A stretch of DNA of 64,000 nucleotides, from NCBI RefSeq assembly GCF_000472445.1, contig NZ_AXAJ01000008.1, forward strand, positions 230,373-294,372. Direction: 5' to 3'. The notes below the pieces were generated by a model, which was not told where the DNA came from, did not search any database, and saw only the letters and a list, made by a program, of their open reading frames with translations. Below, one piece after another: positions 41,614 to 50,739 of the stretch (positions are counted from its first letter, which is position 1; each line of letters starts with the position of its first letter). A program made the position numbers and the translations under genes. Source of the stretch: Burkholderia sp. WSM2230. Lineage in GTDB: Bacteria > Pseudomonadota > Gammaproteobacteria > Burkholderiales > Burkholderiaceae.

Positions 41614-43290
41614 ATGAAAGCAGTTTCGCTGGGCAGCCGGAAGAGCGCGGGCTTTGTCGCGGACGCGGAAGCGGCGGGCAGGTTGCCGTCGCAGGGAAAG
41701 GGCAGCCGTTCGCGAGCCGTGCGGCTCAAGGGGCTGTCGGTCAAAGCAATGTTGCGGCTCGCGTTCGCGGTGCTGCTGGTCGGCACCCTCGCAATCGGCG
41801 TGTTTTCGCTCACGCAGATCAGCCGCCTGAATGCATCCGCGCAATCCATCTACGATCAGGGCCACGTTGCGAGCCGCGCCGCCGAGGAAGCCCGCGGCTA
41901 CATGCTGCGAGCCAGCCGCGCGCAAAAAATGCTGCTCACCGCGACCACCGCGAAGGAGCGCGACGAACTGGGCGTGGACATCGACAAAGGCTTGAGCGGC
42001 CTCGCCGCGGAAACCGGCAAGCTGCAACAGTACGTCGATAAGTCCGACGCGCAGGCCGTCGAGCATCAGAAGAAATTCGCCGCCGCTGTCACCGCGTGGA
42101 GCACGCATCTGCGCGACTTCGTGACGCTCGTAAAAGCCCAGCCGCTCGACCTTTCGCAGATGAACTGGCAGGTCGGCACGCAGGACGTGTCGCTGCTCGT
42201 CGAAACCGGCAAGCTCGAAAAGCTCGTCGACGAACTCGTCAAGGAACGCGGCACCGCCGCGAAGGCGACCATCGAAGCGTCGGGCTTCATCTATCACTCG
42301 TCGTTCGTGATGCTCGCGGTCATGACGATCGGGCTGATCGTGCTCGCCGCCTTCATCAGCGAGTGGGTGGTGCGGCGCCTCGCGCGCCAGTTGGGCGGGG
42401 AGCCGGCCTACGCGAAGGAAATCGCGAGCCGGATCGCGGCGGGCGATCTGTCGAATCACATCACGCTCGGGCGCAAGGACAAGTCGAGCGTGCTGTACGC
42501 ACTGCACGACATGCAAAGCGGTCTTGCGACGACGGTGTCGGATATTGCGTCGAGCGCGGACGCGATTGCGACCGCGTCGAGCGAAATTTCGATGGGCAAC
42601 CTCGATCTGTCGAAGCGTACCGAGCAGCAGGCGATGGCGCTCGAACGCACCGCGACCAGCATGGAGCAGTTGACCTCGACGGTTCGTCAGAATGCCGACA
42701 ACGCGAAGCAGGCGAGTACCCTGGCCAACAACGCGTCGGAGATTGCAGAGAAGGGCGGCGAAGTGGTGAGCCGCGTCGTCGCGACGATGAACGAGATCAA
42801 CGACAGCGCGCGCAGCATCGGCGACATCATCGGCGTGATCGAGGGCATTGCGTTTCAGACCAACATTCTGGCGCTAAACGCGGCGGTCGAGGCGGCGCGG
42901 GCCGGCGAGGAAGGCCGCGGTTTTTCGGTGGTTGCCGCCGAGGTGCGCAACCTCGCGCAGCGCAGCGCCGCTGCCGCGAAGGAGATCAAGGGGTTGATCA
43001 GCACGTCGGTGGAGCGCGTGAGCAACGGTTCGACGCTCGCGCAGGACGCCGGCCAGACCATGGACGAAGTGGTCAAGGCCGTGAAGCGCGTGACCGACAT
43101 CATGGGCGAGATTTCCGCGGCCTCGTCGGAACAGAGCGCTGGTATCGAGGAGATCAACCTCGCCGTCGCGCAGATGGATTCAGGCACCCAGCAGAACGCG
43201 GCACTCGTCGAGCAGGCAACCGCGGCCGCCAGATCGCTCGACGATCAGGCGCACGGTCTCAAGCAGATGGTCGGCAAGTTCAGGCTGTAA
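41614..43290 (+). CDS. Methyl-accepting chemotaxis protein
   Basis: The product has 558 residues. A positively charged N terminus is followed by a first membrane helix (about 48-67, LRLAFAVLLVGTLAIGVFSL). A periplasmic four-helix-bundle sensor region runs to about 230, then a second helix (MLAVMTIGLIVLAAFI) and a HAMP segment. The signalling domain has the invariant hairpin tip beginning GIAFQTNILALNAAVEAARA. No CheR-binding pentapeptide is present at the C terminus. The ligand is unknown. The start is the ATG at 41614; a GTG at 41599 is in frame. Confidence 0.93.
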   Translation: MKAVSLGSRKSAGFVADAEAAGRLPSQGKGSRSRAVRLKGLSVKAMLRLAFAVLLVGTLAIGVFSLTQISRLNASAQSIYDQGHVASRAAEEARGYMLRASRAQKMLLTATTAKERDELGVDIDKGLSGLAAETGKLQQYVDKSDAQAVEHQKKFAAAVTAWSTHLRDFVTLVKAQPLDLSQMNWQVGTQDVSLLVETGKLEKLVDELVKERGTAAKATIEASGFIYHSSFVMLAVMTIGLIVLAAFISEWVVRRLARQLGGEPAYAKEIASRIAAGDLSNHITLGRKDKSSVLYALHDMQSGLATTVSDIASSADAIATASSEISMGNLDLSKRTEQQAMALERTATSMEQLTSTVRQNADNAKQASTLANNASEIAEKGGEVVSRVVATMNEINDSARSIGDIIGVIEGIAFQTNILALNAAVEAARAGEEGRGFSVVAAEVRNLAQRSAAAAKEIKGLISTSVERVSNGSTLAQDAGQTMDEVVKAVKRVTDIMGEISAASSEQSAGIEEINLAVAQMDSGTQQNAALVEQATAAARSLDDQAHGLKQMVGKFRL

Positions 43291-43366
43291 AACGCAGCGA
43301 CAGGCAGGCGGGCGCGCGGCCTGCCGTGTTGCTGTGAAGCCGGTAGGCGGCTGCGTCATCGCCGCG

Positions 43367-44227
43367 TCAGCTTTCCTTGACGACCACCGTGCAGGTCAGT
43401 CCCGCCGCGAGCACGACGCCATCCGGCACCGCGTCGATTTTCACGCGCACCGGCACGCGCTGCGCGAGCCGGACCCAGTTGAACGTCGGGTTCACGTCGG
43501 CGAGCAGTTCGCGGCTTTGCGGATTGTCGCGGTCGTAAATGCCGCGCGAGATGCTTTCCACATGGCCTTGCAGCGTGCCGCCGCTCATCAGCCGGACCTC
43601 GGCCTTGTCGCCGATATGCACGTGCGGCAGCTTGGTTTCCTCGAAGTAGCCGTACACCCAGAACGAGTGACTGTCGACAATCGCGAGCTTCGCCGCGCCG
43701 GCCGTCGCGTAGTCGCCGCGAAACACGGTCAGGTTCGTCACGTAGCCGTCGACGGGCGACACGACGCGAGTGCGCGCGAGATTGAGGCGCGCGGCGTCGA
43801 GCGCGGCGAGCGCCTGCTGATAGGCAGCCTCGGCCGCCGATGCCGTATGCGCCGCGTTCTCCTGGCTCTCTTTCGACACCACGAGCGAATCCATATCCGC
43901 ACGACGCCGTGCGTCGTCGCGCCTCATCTGCAGTTCGGCCTTGCGCGCGGCCACCGCGGCCTGCGCCTGCTCGACCGCGATCTGGTAATGCGACGGATCG
44001 ATCTGCATCAGCAGATCGCCTTTCTTCACCAGTTGGTTGTCCTTGACCGGCAACTCGACGACGGCGCCCGACACGTCCGGCGCCACGTTGACGATTTCGG
44101 CGCGCACGCGGGCGTCGCGCGTCCACGGTTTGTCCATGTAATGGATCCACAGCACGCGTCCAAGCAAAATCGCGACGATAAAAACAATGGCTGTCGCGAC
44201 GAAGCCAACAAGATTTCGGATGGTCAT
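43367..44227 (-). CDS. HlyD/EmrA-type periplasmic adaptor of an aromatic-acid efflux system (AaeA-like)
   Basis: The product has 286 residues: one N-terminal membrane helix (LVGFVATAIVFIVAILLG), then biotinyl-lipoyl halves (VAPDVSGAVVELPVKDNQLV and VVSPVDGYVTNLTVFRGDYA) flanking an alpha-helical hairpin, and a beta-barrel domain. It links the inner-membrane FUSC pump to the outer-membrane factor encoded in the same operon. The start at 44227 matches the AaeA-type beginning MTIRNLVG. It is the last gene of the operon, 13 bp after the DUF1656 gene. Confidence 0.9.
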   Translation of the reverse strand: MTIRNLVGFVATAIVFIVAILLGRVLWIHYMDKPWTRDARVRAEIVNVAPDVSGAVVELPVKDNQLVKKGDLLMQIDPSHYQIAVEQAQAAVAARKAELQMRRDDARRRADMDSLVVSKESQENAAHTASAAEAAYQQALAALDAARLNLARTRVVSPVDGYVTNLTVFRGDYATAGAAKLAIVDSHSFWVYGYFEETKLPHVHIGDKAEVRLMSGGTLQGHVESISRGIYDRDNPQSRELLADVNPTFNWVRLAQRVPVRVKIDAVPDGVVLAAGLTCTVVVKES

Positions 44228-44240
44228 GTTTCGACTCTGA

Positions 44241-44441
44241 TCAACGATAAACGGCGAGCCCCAGCACGCCGCACACACAGACGAGCAGGCTGGCCCGGAA
44301 CAGTGACGGGTGCCACACCACGCGATAGACGCCCGTATAGGCGATCACGCGATCCAGCACCCAGGTGAGCGCCGCACCCGCGATGAACAGCAGCACGATG
44401 GTGGGCACGTAGGCGTCGAAAACGGCAATGTCACGCGGCAT
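44241..44441 (-). CDS. DUF1656 small membrane protein (AaeX-like)
   Basis: The product has 66 residues and two predicted membrane helices (VPTIVLLFIAGAALTWVLD and LFRASLLVCVCGVLGLAVYR), matching DUF1656/AaeX. The precise role in aromatic-acid efflux is not known. It overlaps the end of the FUSC gene by 11 bp and precedes the adaptor gene by 13 bp, so all are translated from one message. Confidence 0.9.
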   Translation of the reverse strand: MPRDIAVFDAYVPTIVLLFIAGAALTWVLDRVIAYTGVYRVVWHPSLFRASLLVCVCGVLGLAVYR

Positions 44442-46641
44442 GAGGAACTCCTTGCGATGCGTCGGCCGGCGCGCCCGTCAACGGTGCGAGCGGCGACTGC
44501 GGGTCGAGCAACGCGGTACGAATGAAATGCAGGTGGCTCAGGATGCGCTGCAGCTGGTGGCGCTCCTCGCGCGCGCCCGCGAAGCTCGCGAGCAGCGACT
44601 GCACGGCGCTGATCGCCTCGCCGGTGGCGGCGAGCGCGCGCTCGAAGCGCTCGGCGCGCGGCCGCTCGAACAATGCAGTCAGTGCGTCGCGCATGGCGCG
44701 CAGTGAAGCGCGCCACGGCATCGTCTTCGCGTAGCGTGTGTCGGCGGGCAGCGTGGCCACCTCGCGGCGCAGATCGATCACCGCGTTGCCGATTTCGAGC
44801 ACGGGAAACAGCCAGCGCAAGGTCTCGCGCCGCGCCGCCGGGTCGTTCTGCGCGAGCGCGTTGATCTGGAACATCAGATCGCGCGCGCCGCTCTCGAAGC
44901 GCGAACGCACGCGGCTCATGCGCGCGCGGCTCGCCAGCACAACCTGACGGCGCAGATCGGCGAGCAGCCGGTTGCGCAGCCACGGCGTGGACGGCGGCAG
45001 CAATACGGCGAACGCGACCGACGACACCAGCATGGACAGCACGAGCGCGATCGCGTCGTTGATGAAGCCGCTCGGGTCGTAATGCACCACGTTGTCCGGC
45101 CCGGCGAGAAAGCAGAAGAAGATGCAATAGCCGATGCCGTAGCCGGCGAGCGCGGGCCGCGTCGTCATGAAAACGCCGAACAGCAGGAACGGCGCGAGCG
45201 CCACGCACAGCAGCGGAAAGCCGTCGATGCGCGGAAACACGCCGTACACCGCGAGCATGCCCGCCACCGAGGCCGCGAGCGTGCCGCCGGCCATCTGGAA
45301 CACGGTGCGCTTCGGATCCGGCGACGACGACGCCAGCGCGCACACTGCCGCCGCGTTCAGCGTAAGCGTCGAGCCGCTCGGCCACGCGGTCGCAATCCAG
45401 AAGGCGCCGAGCACGATCATCACAAGCGCGGCGCGCAGGCCAGCCACGCCCGCCGCGAGCGCGTTGGTCTTCGGCTCGTAGCGCGCCACCCAGCGCTCGC
45501 GCTCGTGCGTGTACACGGCCAGCGACGCGTAAGTGGCCGCGTAAGCATGCAGATCGTCGATGAAGCGGTACAGCAGTTCCGCGCCCGTGTCGAAGTCGAG
45601 CAGCGGCGCATCCGCATGCGTTTCGAGCGCGACGCGCGTCGCACGCACACGGCGCGGCAACGCGGCCTTGTACGCGTCGAGCTGCGCGGCGGCGTGGGCG
45701 GCGTCGGCGGCGCTCAGCACCGGTTCGCCGGACTTCGCGAGCAGCGGCGCAATTTCCCTGAAGTACGGTTCGAGCGCGTCGATGGCGATGCCCGCGCCAT
45801 GCGTGCCGGCGCTGCGCAAGCGGTTCATCAGCTGATGCAGCGCGTGAAAGCGCGTCGACGCGGTCATGAACTCGCTGTTCAGGCGCGCGAGACGCCCACC
45901 GCGCATGCGCGAGTCCGGGCCTTCGAACACGGCGACGCTGCGTGCCGCCTCGAAGCCGACGATATCCGCGACGAAGCGCGCATTGGTCGCCTCGATCTGC
46001 GCGCGGTCGTTACGGCCGGCCAGCGACGCCGACACGTAGTCGACAAACGCCGAGAAGCGCGCGCGCACGGCGCCGCGCATCTGCAAGCCGGCGAACTGCG
46101 GGAACACGAGACCGCTCACCGCGCCCGCGCAGACGATGCCGAGCACGACTTCCGCGACGCGCGTGAGCGCGGCGAGAAACGCGCCGTCCGGATGCTGCGA
46201 GGTGGGAATGCCGATCAGCGCGGCCGTATAGCCGGCCAGCACGAAGCCGTAGGACCTGAAGTTGCGGTTGCGCGCGGCGCCGGCGGTGCAGATGCCGACC
46301 CAGATCGCCGTCGTCGCGATGAACATTTCCGGCTGCTGCGCGAAAAGCCCGATCAGCGCCAGCATCACGACGAGTCCGACGAGCGTGCCGCAGATCCGGT
46401 AGAAGCTCTTCGCGAATACCATCCCGCTTTGCGGCTGCATCACGATGAAGACGGTAGTCATCGCGGTGCGCGGCTGCGGCAGGTCGAGCTTCATCGCGAT
46501 GCCGAGCGCGAGGAAGCAGGCGGCGAGCGCCTTGAAGAGGTAGATCCACGTTAGGCCGTCCGTGCGCGCCCAATCCGAGGCGGCGCTGTACCAGGCGGCG
46601 AACGAAGCGGGGCGCGAGGCGGAAGCAGGGGAGGCTGACAT
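44431..46641 (-). CDS. FUSC-family inner-membrane efflux pump (AaeB-like)
   Basis: The product has 736 residues and two blocks of membrane helices: residues about 30-190 and 390-550, separated and followed by cytoplasmic helical regions. This is the arrangement of AaeB and fusaric-acid resistance proteins. Conserved pieces are MTTVFIVMQPQSGMVFAKSF near the start and a FWIATAWPSG segment at the second block. It likely exports aromatic carboxylic acids such as hydroxybenzoate or fusaric acid with the adaptor and outer-membrane factor. Substrate inferred from family only. Confidence 0.9.
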   Translation of the reverse strand: MSASPASASRPASFAAWYSAASDWARTDGLTWIYLFKALAACFLALGIAMKLDLPQPRTAMTTVFIVMQPQSGMVFAKSFYRICGTLVGLVVMLALIGLFAQQPEMFIATTAIWVGICTAGAARNRNFRSYGFVLAGYTAALIGIPTSQHPDGAFLAALTRVAEVVLGIVCAGAVSGLVFPQFAGLQMRGAVRARFSAFVDYVSASLAGRNDRAQIEATNARFVADIVGFEAARSVAVFEGPDSRMRGGRLARLNSEFMTASTRFHALHQLMNRLRSAGTHGAGIAIDALEPYFREIAPLLAKSGEPVLSAADAAHAAAQLDAYKAALPRRVRATRVALETHADAPLLDFDTGAELLYRFIDDLHAYAATYASLAVYTHERERWVARYEPKTNALAAGVAGLRAALVMIVLGAFWIATAWPSGSTLTLNAAAVCALASSSPDPKRTVFQMAGGTLAASVAGMLAVYGVFPRIDGFPLLCVALAPFLLFGVFMTTRPALAGYGIGYCIFFCFLAGPDNVVHYDPSGFINDAIALVLSMLVSSVAFAVLLPPSTPWLRNRLLADLRRQVVLASRARMSRVRSRFESGARDLMFQINALAQNDPAARRETLRWLFPVLEIGNAVIDLRREVATLPADTRYAKTMPWRASLRAMRDALTALFERPRAERFERALAATGEAISAVQSLLASFAGAREERHQLQRILSHLHFIRTALLDPQSPLAPLTGAPADASQGVPHAA

Positions 46642-46652
46642 GACGGGCTTCC

Positions 46653-48326
46653 TCAGTGGACTGCCGACGCGCTGGCTGCGGCGACGCCGTTCTGGGCGGC
46701 CGCTGCCGTGCGTGCTGCGGCGTGTGCCGGGACCGCACCGGGCGGGTGTCCGGGCGTCTGTCGCGGCGCTTGTGCGGGCGCGGCGTTGACAGACGTCCCG
46801 CCCGTCTGTCCTTGGCCTTCGGCTTGCCCCTTGCCTTGACTGTTCCCTTGCCCCGGCAGGATCTCGCTGGCTTGCGGGCCGTTGGCCGGCTCGTCCAGGC
46901 CGCCGCCCAAGGCCGTGACCAGCGACGCGTGCGCGCCGAGCCGCTCCGCCTGAACTTTCGCCACGCCTTCCTGCGCGCGCAGCAACTGGTTTTGCGCAAT
47001 CAGCACGTTGACGTAATCGGTCAGACCGCGCCGATAACCTTCGCGCGACAGGTCGTAATTCTTGCGCGCGGCGGCCACGGACCGCTCGGCGTCCTGTGCC
47101 TGCGTGGTCAGCGAACGAATGCGGATCACCTGGTCGGAAATGTCCTTCAGCGCGCCGACAATCGACTGGTTGTACTGCTGCACCGCCTCGTCGTAACCGG
47201 CCGACGCCGCGCCGAGCTGCGCGCGCAGGCGGCCGCCGTCCAGAATCGGCAGGGACAGCGCCGGCCCGGCGCTCCAGCTATGCGACGGATTCTTCAGAAA
47301 CTGGAACAGCGGACCCATGGCCGCGTAGCCGCCAATCGACGCCAGCAGGTCGATGTCCGGATAAAACCCGGCCTTCGCGACGTCGATGCCGCGCGCCTGC
47401 GCCGCGACGGTCCAGCGCGCGGCGACCACGTCCGGCCGATGACCGATCAGCTCGGCGGGCAGCGCGCTCGGCAGGCCGGCGGGCGCGGCGAGCGAGAGCA
47501 CCGGCCGCCCGATCGAGTCGCCCGCGCCCGGGCCCTTGCCCGCCAGCGCCGCCAACTGGTTACGGCCGAGCGCGATCTTTTCCTCGAGCGCATCGATTTG
47601 CCGCTCGTATTCCGGCAGCGGCGTTTCTGCCTGGCTCACTTCGAGCTGCGTGCCAATGCCGCCTTTCAGACGCCGGTTGGCCAGGTCGGCGATTTGCTGC
47701 TGTTGCTGCAAGGTGGCGCGGGCAATGTCGAGCAGCGCGTAGTTGAGCGACATCTCGATGTAGGTGCGCACCACGTTTGACTGCAGTTCGAGCTGCGCGG
47801 CGCGGGCGTCGGCGGCGCGCGCGTGCGCGGCGTCAAGCGCGCGCTCGGCGGCGTTGCGGTCCTTGCCCCACAGGTCGAGGTGATAGGAGAGCGCGAGCGT
47901 GCCGGTGTTGTTCCACGACTGCTCGCCGGCGAGCGAGCCCGGCCCGTAGTACAGGTTGTCGGCCCATTTTTGACGTTTGATCGACAGATCTCCGTTCACT
48001 TGCGGCGCCAGCGCCGCGCGTGCGACGCCCGCCATCGACATGGCCTCGCGCACGCGCGCCTGCGCGGCCGCGAGGCTCGGATTGTTGGCCTGCGCGGCTT
48101 CTATCCACGCGTCGAGTTGCGGATCCCGATAGGCGCGCCACCAGTCGGCCGGGGGCCACTGGGCGTCGGCGTCAGCTGCGCGGATCGCGTCGCCCGCGTC
48201 GAGTGACGCTGGGTCGGTACGGGTTGCTTGCGGGGCGATGCCTCCGGTACTTGCACAGCCGGCAATTGTTAATAGGATCGTAAGAGCCGCAGTTGCGGCG
48301 ATCCTTTTTGGTACCGGAGACTGCAC
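46653..48326 (-). CDS. NodT-type outer-membrane efflux lipoprotein
   Basis: The product has 557 residues from a GTG at 48326 preceded by GGAGGAAATC. A longer reading from a TTG at 48365 would begin inside the predicted -10 element. The signal peptide ends at IAGC (lipobox), so the protein is acylated. Two outer-membrane efflux domains follow (WWRAYRDPQLDAWI, LGKDR-type helices, LIGHRPDVVAARW, SLPILDGGRLRAQL). It forms the exit duct of the pump. Oddity: the last 75 residues are a Gln/Gly then Ala/Pro-rich tail (GQGNSQGKGQAEGQGQ) beyond the family's normal end. Confidence 0.9.
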   Translation of the reverse strand: MQSPVPKRIAATAALTILLTIAGCASTGGIAPQATRTDPASLDAGDAIRAADADAQWPPADWWRAYRDPQLDAWIEAAQANNPSLAAAQARVREAMSMAGVARAALAPQVNGDLSIKRQKWADNLYYGPGSLAGEQSWNNTGTLALSYHLDLWGKDRNAAERALDAAHARAADARAAQLELQSNVVRTYIEMSLNYALLDIARATLQQQQQIADLANRRLKGGIGTQLEVSQAETPLPEYERQIDALEEKIALGRNQLAALAGKGPGAGDSIGRPVLSLAAPAGLPSALPAELIGHRPDVVAARWTVAAQARGIDVAKAGFYPDIDLLASIGGYAAMGPLFQFLKNPSHSWSAGPALSLPILDGGRLRAQLGAASAGYDEAVQQYNQSIVGALKDISDQVIRIRSLTTQAQDAERSVAAARKNYDLSREGYRRGLTDYVNVLIAQNQLLRAQEGVAKVQAERLGAHASLVTALGGGLDEPANGPQASEILPGQGNSQGKGQAEGQGQTGGTSVNAAPAQAPRQTPGHPPGAVPAHAAARTAAAAQNGVAAASASAVH

Positions 48327-48364
48327 GATTTCCTCCACAATTCGACGATAGAAGCGATCGGGCA

Positions 48365-48393
48365 ATTATATTTTCCGACGGATTGAGGAATAA
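48365..48393 (-). promoter_or_regulatory. Candidate promoter of the efflux operon
   Basis: On the minus strand a perfect TATAAT (48370-48365) is preceded at 17 bp by TTATTC (48393-48388). This places the transcript start near 48358, about 30 bp before the GTG of the first gene. The weak -35 fits activation by the divergent LysR-type regulator. Confidence 0.5.
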
Positions 48394-48502
48394 CCGGTAA
48401 AGATGCAAGGGATTTTTACGAGGATTGTGATAATCGTCTTTGCGAACCGTGTAACAATCGCACCGATCAATCGCAACCCGGGCGGAAGGGTAAGGAAAAG
48501 GT

Positions 48503-49441
48503 ATGGATACGCTTCAGAACATGCGCGTATTTGTCCGCGTCGTCGAAGCGGGCAGTTTCACCGGTGCCGCGCAGCACCTGAACACGACGACCGCGTATGC
48601 GTCGCGAGCAGTGTCGGACCTGGAAGCGCATCTGCGCACGCGGCTCCTGAACCGCACCACGCGCCGGATCGCGCTGACCGAGGCGGGCGAGCGCTACTTG
48701 CAGCGCTGCGAGCAGATTCTCGCGTATGTCGATCAGGCGGAAGCCGAGGCGAGCGACGCGCACGCGCGTCCGTCCGGCAAGCTGAAGGTTCACGCAATGA
48801 CGAGCTTCGGCCAGCACTATGTGGTGCCGGCCGTGGGCCGCTATCAGGAGCGCTACCCGGAGGTGCAGGTCGAGTTGACGCTCGCGCAGCGTATGCCCGA
48901 TCTTCTCGACGAAGGTTTCGACGTGTCGCTGACGCTCGCCACGGGATTGCCCGATTCGGGGCTCGTCTCGCAGCGGCTGGGCAGCGCGTTCAGCATTGCG
49001 TGCGCTTCGCCGGGCTATCTGGAAAAGCACGGCGTGCCGCAAACGCCCTCCGATCTTGCGCATCACACCTGCCTGCAAATCGTCACGCCGGTGTTTCCGC
49101 CGGACAAGTGGACCTTCGACGGTCCGAACGGCGAGGAAACCATCACGCTCGGCCCGACCACGTTCCAGGTGAACGTGGCGGAGGCGATGGCCGTCGCGGT
49201 GACGAACAGCATGGGCATCGGCCTGATTCCGATCTATTCGGCGATCAGCGGCCTGCGCAAAGGCGATCTGGTGCGGCTGCTGCCGGAGTACACATCGCAG
49301 GAAATGAATCTGTACGCGTTGTATCCGTCGCGGCAGTATCTGGATGCGAAGATCCGTACATGGATCGAGCACTTGCGCGAGGAGCTTCCGGCGACGCTCG
49401 CGGTCGATCAGGCCGAGTTGCGGCAGTTTGCGCGGACTTAG
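48503..49441 (+). CDS. LysR-type regulator of the efflux operon
   Basis: The product has 312 residues. A winged helix-turn-helix at residues 1-60 (MRVFVRVVEAGSFTGAAQHL, RLLNRTTRRIALTEAGERYL) precedes the LysR effector domain (KLKVHAMTSFGQHYVVPAVG, LARRMPDLL-like segment, VAEAMAVAVTNSMGIGLIP). It lies divergent from the efflux operon with a 176-bp shared region, the usual arrangement for AaeR-type control. The inducer is presumably an aromatic acid. Confidence 0.9.
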   Translation: MDTLQNMRVFVRVVEAGSFTGAAQHLNTTTAYASRAVSDLEAHLRTRLLNRTTRRIALTEAGERYLQRCEQILAYVDQAEAEASDAHARPSGKLKVHAMTSFGQHYVVPAVGRYQERYPEVQVELTLAQRMPDLLDEGFDVSLTLATGLPDSGLVSQRLGSAFSIACASPGYLEKHGVPQTPSDLAHHTCLQIVTPVFPPDKWTFDGPNGEETITLGPTTFQVNVAEAMAVAVTNSMGIGLIPIYSAISGLRKGDLVRLLPEYTSQEMNLYALYPSRQYLDAKIRTWIEHLREELPATLAVDQAELRQFART

Positions 49442-49625
49442 GCGGCGCAGCGCGATGCCGGTGACAGCGGGGCTCGGCCTGTTACATCGGCGCCGCGCCG
49501 CAACATTTCCTTACTTTCGCGTCCGGATCGATTTGCTAACGTGTCGTCAATGCGCGGCCTCTGACGAGCGCATTGTTTCCGCCGCCACCGTTCGGCAACC
49601 GCAATCACCGAAGGACGAGGATTTC

Positions 49626-49784
49626 ATGGATACGCATCTGATGATCGGCGTGGCCGTCATGTTTGGACTGATTGGCATTGCCGCATCTCGCGACCTGCTG
49701 CGCCGCCTGCGCGAGCAGCAGCCGCAACTTGCGCCGGTCAAGGTTGAGCGTCCTGAAGCCGGGAAGCAGCAAAGCGGGCGGTAG
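49626..49784 (+). CDS. Small single-helix membrane protein
   Basis: The frame encodes 52 residues, starting with MDTHLMIGVAVMFGLIGIAA, a single hydrophobic helix, followed by an Arg-rich stretch (RDLLRRLREQQ) and a polar tail. An AAGGACGAGG-like ribosome site precedes the ATG. The positive-inside rule places the C terminus in the cytoplasm. I do not recognise it; coding status is supported by the start region, helix and codon use only. Confidence 0.5.
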   Translation: MDTHLMIGVAVMFGLIGIAASRDLLRRLREQQPQLAPVKVERPEAGKQQSGR

Positions 49785-49873
49785 CCCGTCATCGTTCGAG
49801 CTTCGGGCTTCGAGCTGGCCGCGCATCCGTGGCTGAATTGCCGGGTCCCGCAGCCGCAGCAGTGGCCGCTGCG

Positions 49874-50692
49874 CTAGATCTCGACAACCTTGTCCCACGC
49901 GAACAGCGGGTTTTCCCACTGTCCGCTGCGCCGGTCGTAATAGCCCCGCGGATTGCACACCACGCGCGTGCCGTTCACCGTGTAGTCGAACGGCGTGTGC
50001 GTGTGCCCATGAATCCATAGCGCGACGGGCGCCCGCACAAGTTCCGGCAGATGGTTGACGAAGCCGGCGGACGCGCGGTCCTGTGCGAAACGTTCCGCCA
50101 GACTCAACCGATGCGGCGCGTGATGCGTGACCACGATCGTCTGGCCGGCAAACGGCTTGGCGAGCTCGTGCGCGAGCCACGCACGCGCCTCGCGATGCAG
50201 AGCGAGGGCGTCGCTCGGCGCGAAGTCGCGCGTCTGGTCATGTGCGCAGTCTTCGAGATCGTGCGGCCAGTTCATCTGAATCAGGCCGCGAAAGTCGAGC
50301 ATGACGCGCCGCGACGCCTCGATCGACTCTTCCAGCGCGGCGCTGTCCGCGCCGAACAGCGCAAAGTCTGTCCACAACGTCGTGCCGAGCACGCGCCAGC
50401 GGCCCTGCGGATCGATGAGCGCGGCGTTGTTCAGCACGTGCACGTTGTCGACCTGCGCCGCCGCGTCGTACAAGGCACTTTCGAGCGCGCCGAATTCGCC
50501 GTCGTAGTACTCGTGATTGCCCGGCACGTAGACCACCGGCGCCGCGCCGTCAAAGGCTTGCGCGGCCCAGCGCGGACCCGCCGCGTGATTGTGGATGTCC
50601 CCGGCCAGCACGATCAGATCCGCTTGCGCATGCGGGATCAGTTCCGGCTCGTCATTCTCGAGATGCAGATCGGACAGCACGCGAATTTTCAC
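49874..50692 (-). CDS. Calcineurin-like metallophosphoesterase
   Basis: The product has 272 residues with the full metal-binding set of the family: SDLHL (D-x-H), VLAGDIHNH (GD), VPGNHEYYD (GNHE), VVTHHAPH and WIHGHTHTPFDY (GHTH). It hydrolyses a phosphoester using two metal ions; the substrate is unknown. It is on the same strand as, and 47 bp downstream of, the FAD oxidase gene and could be co-transcribed with it. Confidence 0.92.
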   Translation of the reverse strand: MKIRVLSDLHLENDEPELIPHAQADLIVLAGDIHNHAAGPRWAAQAFDGAAPVVYVPGNHEYYDGEFGALESALYDAAAQVDNVHVLNNAALIDPQGRWRVLGTTLWTDFALFGADSAALEESIEASRRVMLDFRGLIQMNWPHDLEDCAHDQTRDFAPSDALALHREARAWLAHELAKPFAGQTIVVTHHAPHRLSLAERFAQDRASAGFVNHLPELVRAPVALWIHGHTHTPFDYTVNGTRVVCNPRGYYDRRSGQWENPLFAWDKVVEI

Positions 50693-50739
50693 GAAAGGGC
50701 TCCTTGGAGGGCTGGGTTTCGACCCGGCGCTTGACGCTT

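Noticed and set aside
48327..48365. Longer start (TTG at 48365) for the outer-membrane efflux lipoprotein
   Set aside because: It begins within the predicted -10 element; the GTG at 48326 has GGAGGAAATC and yields a normal signal peptide.
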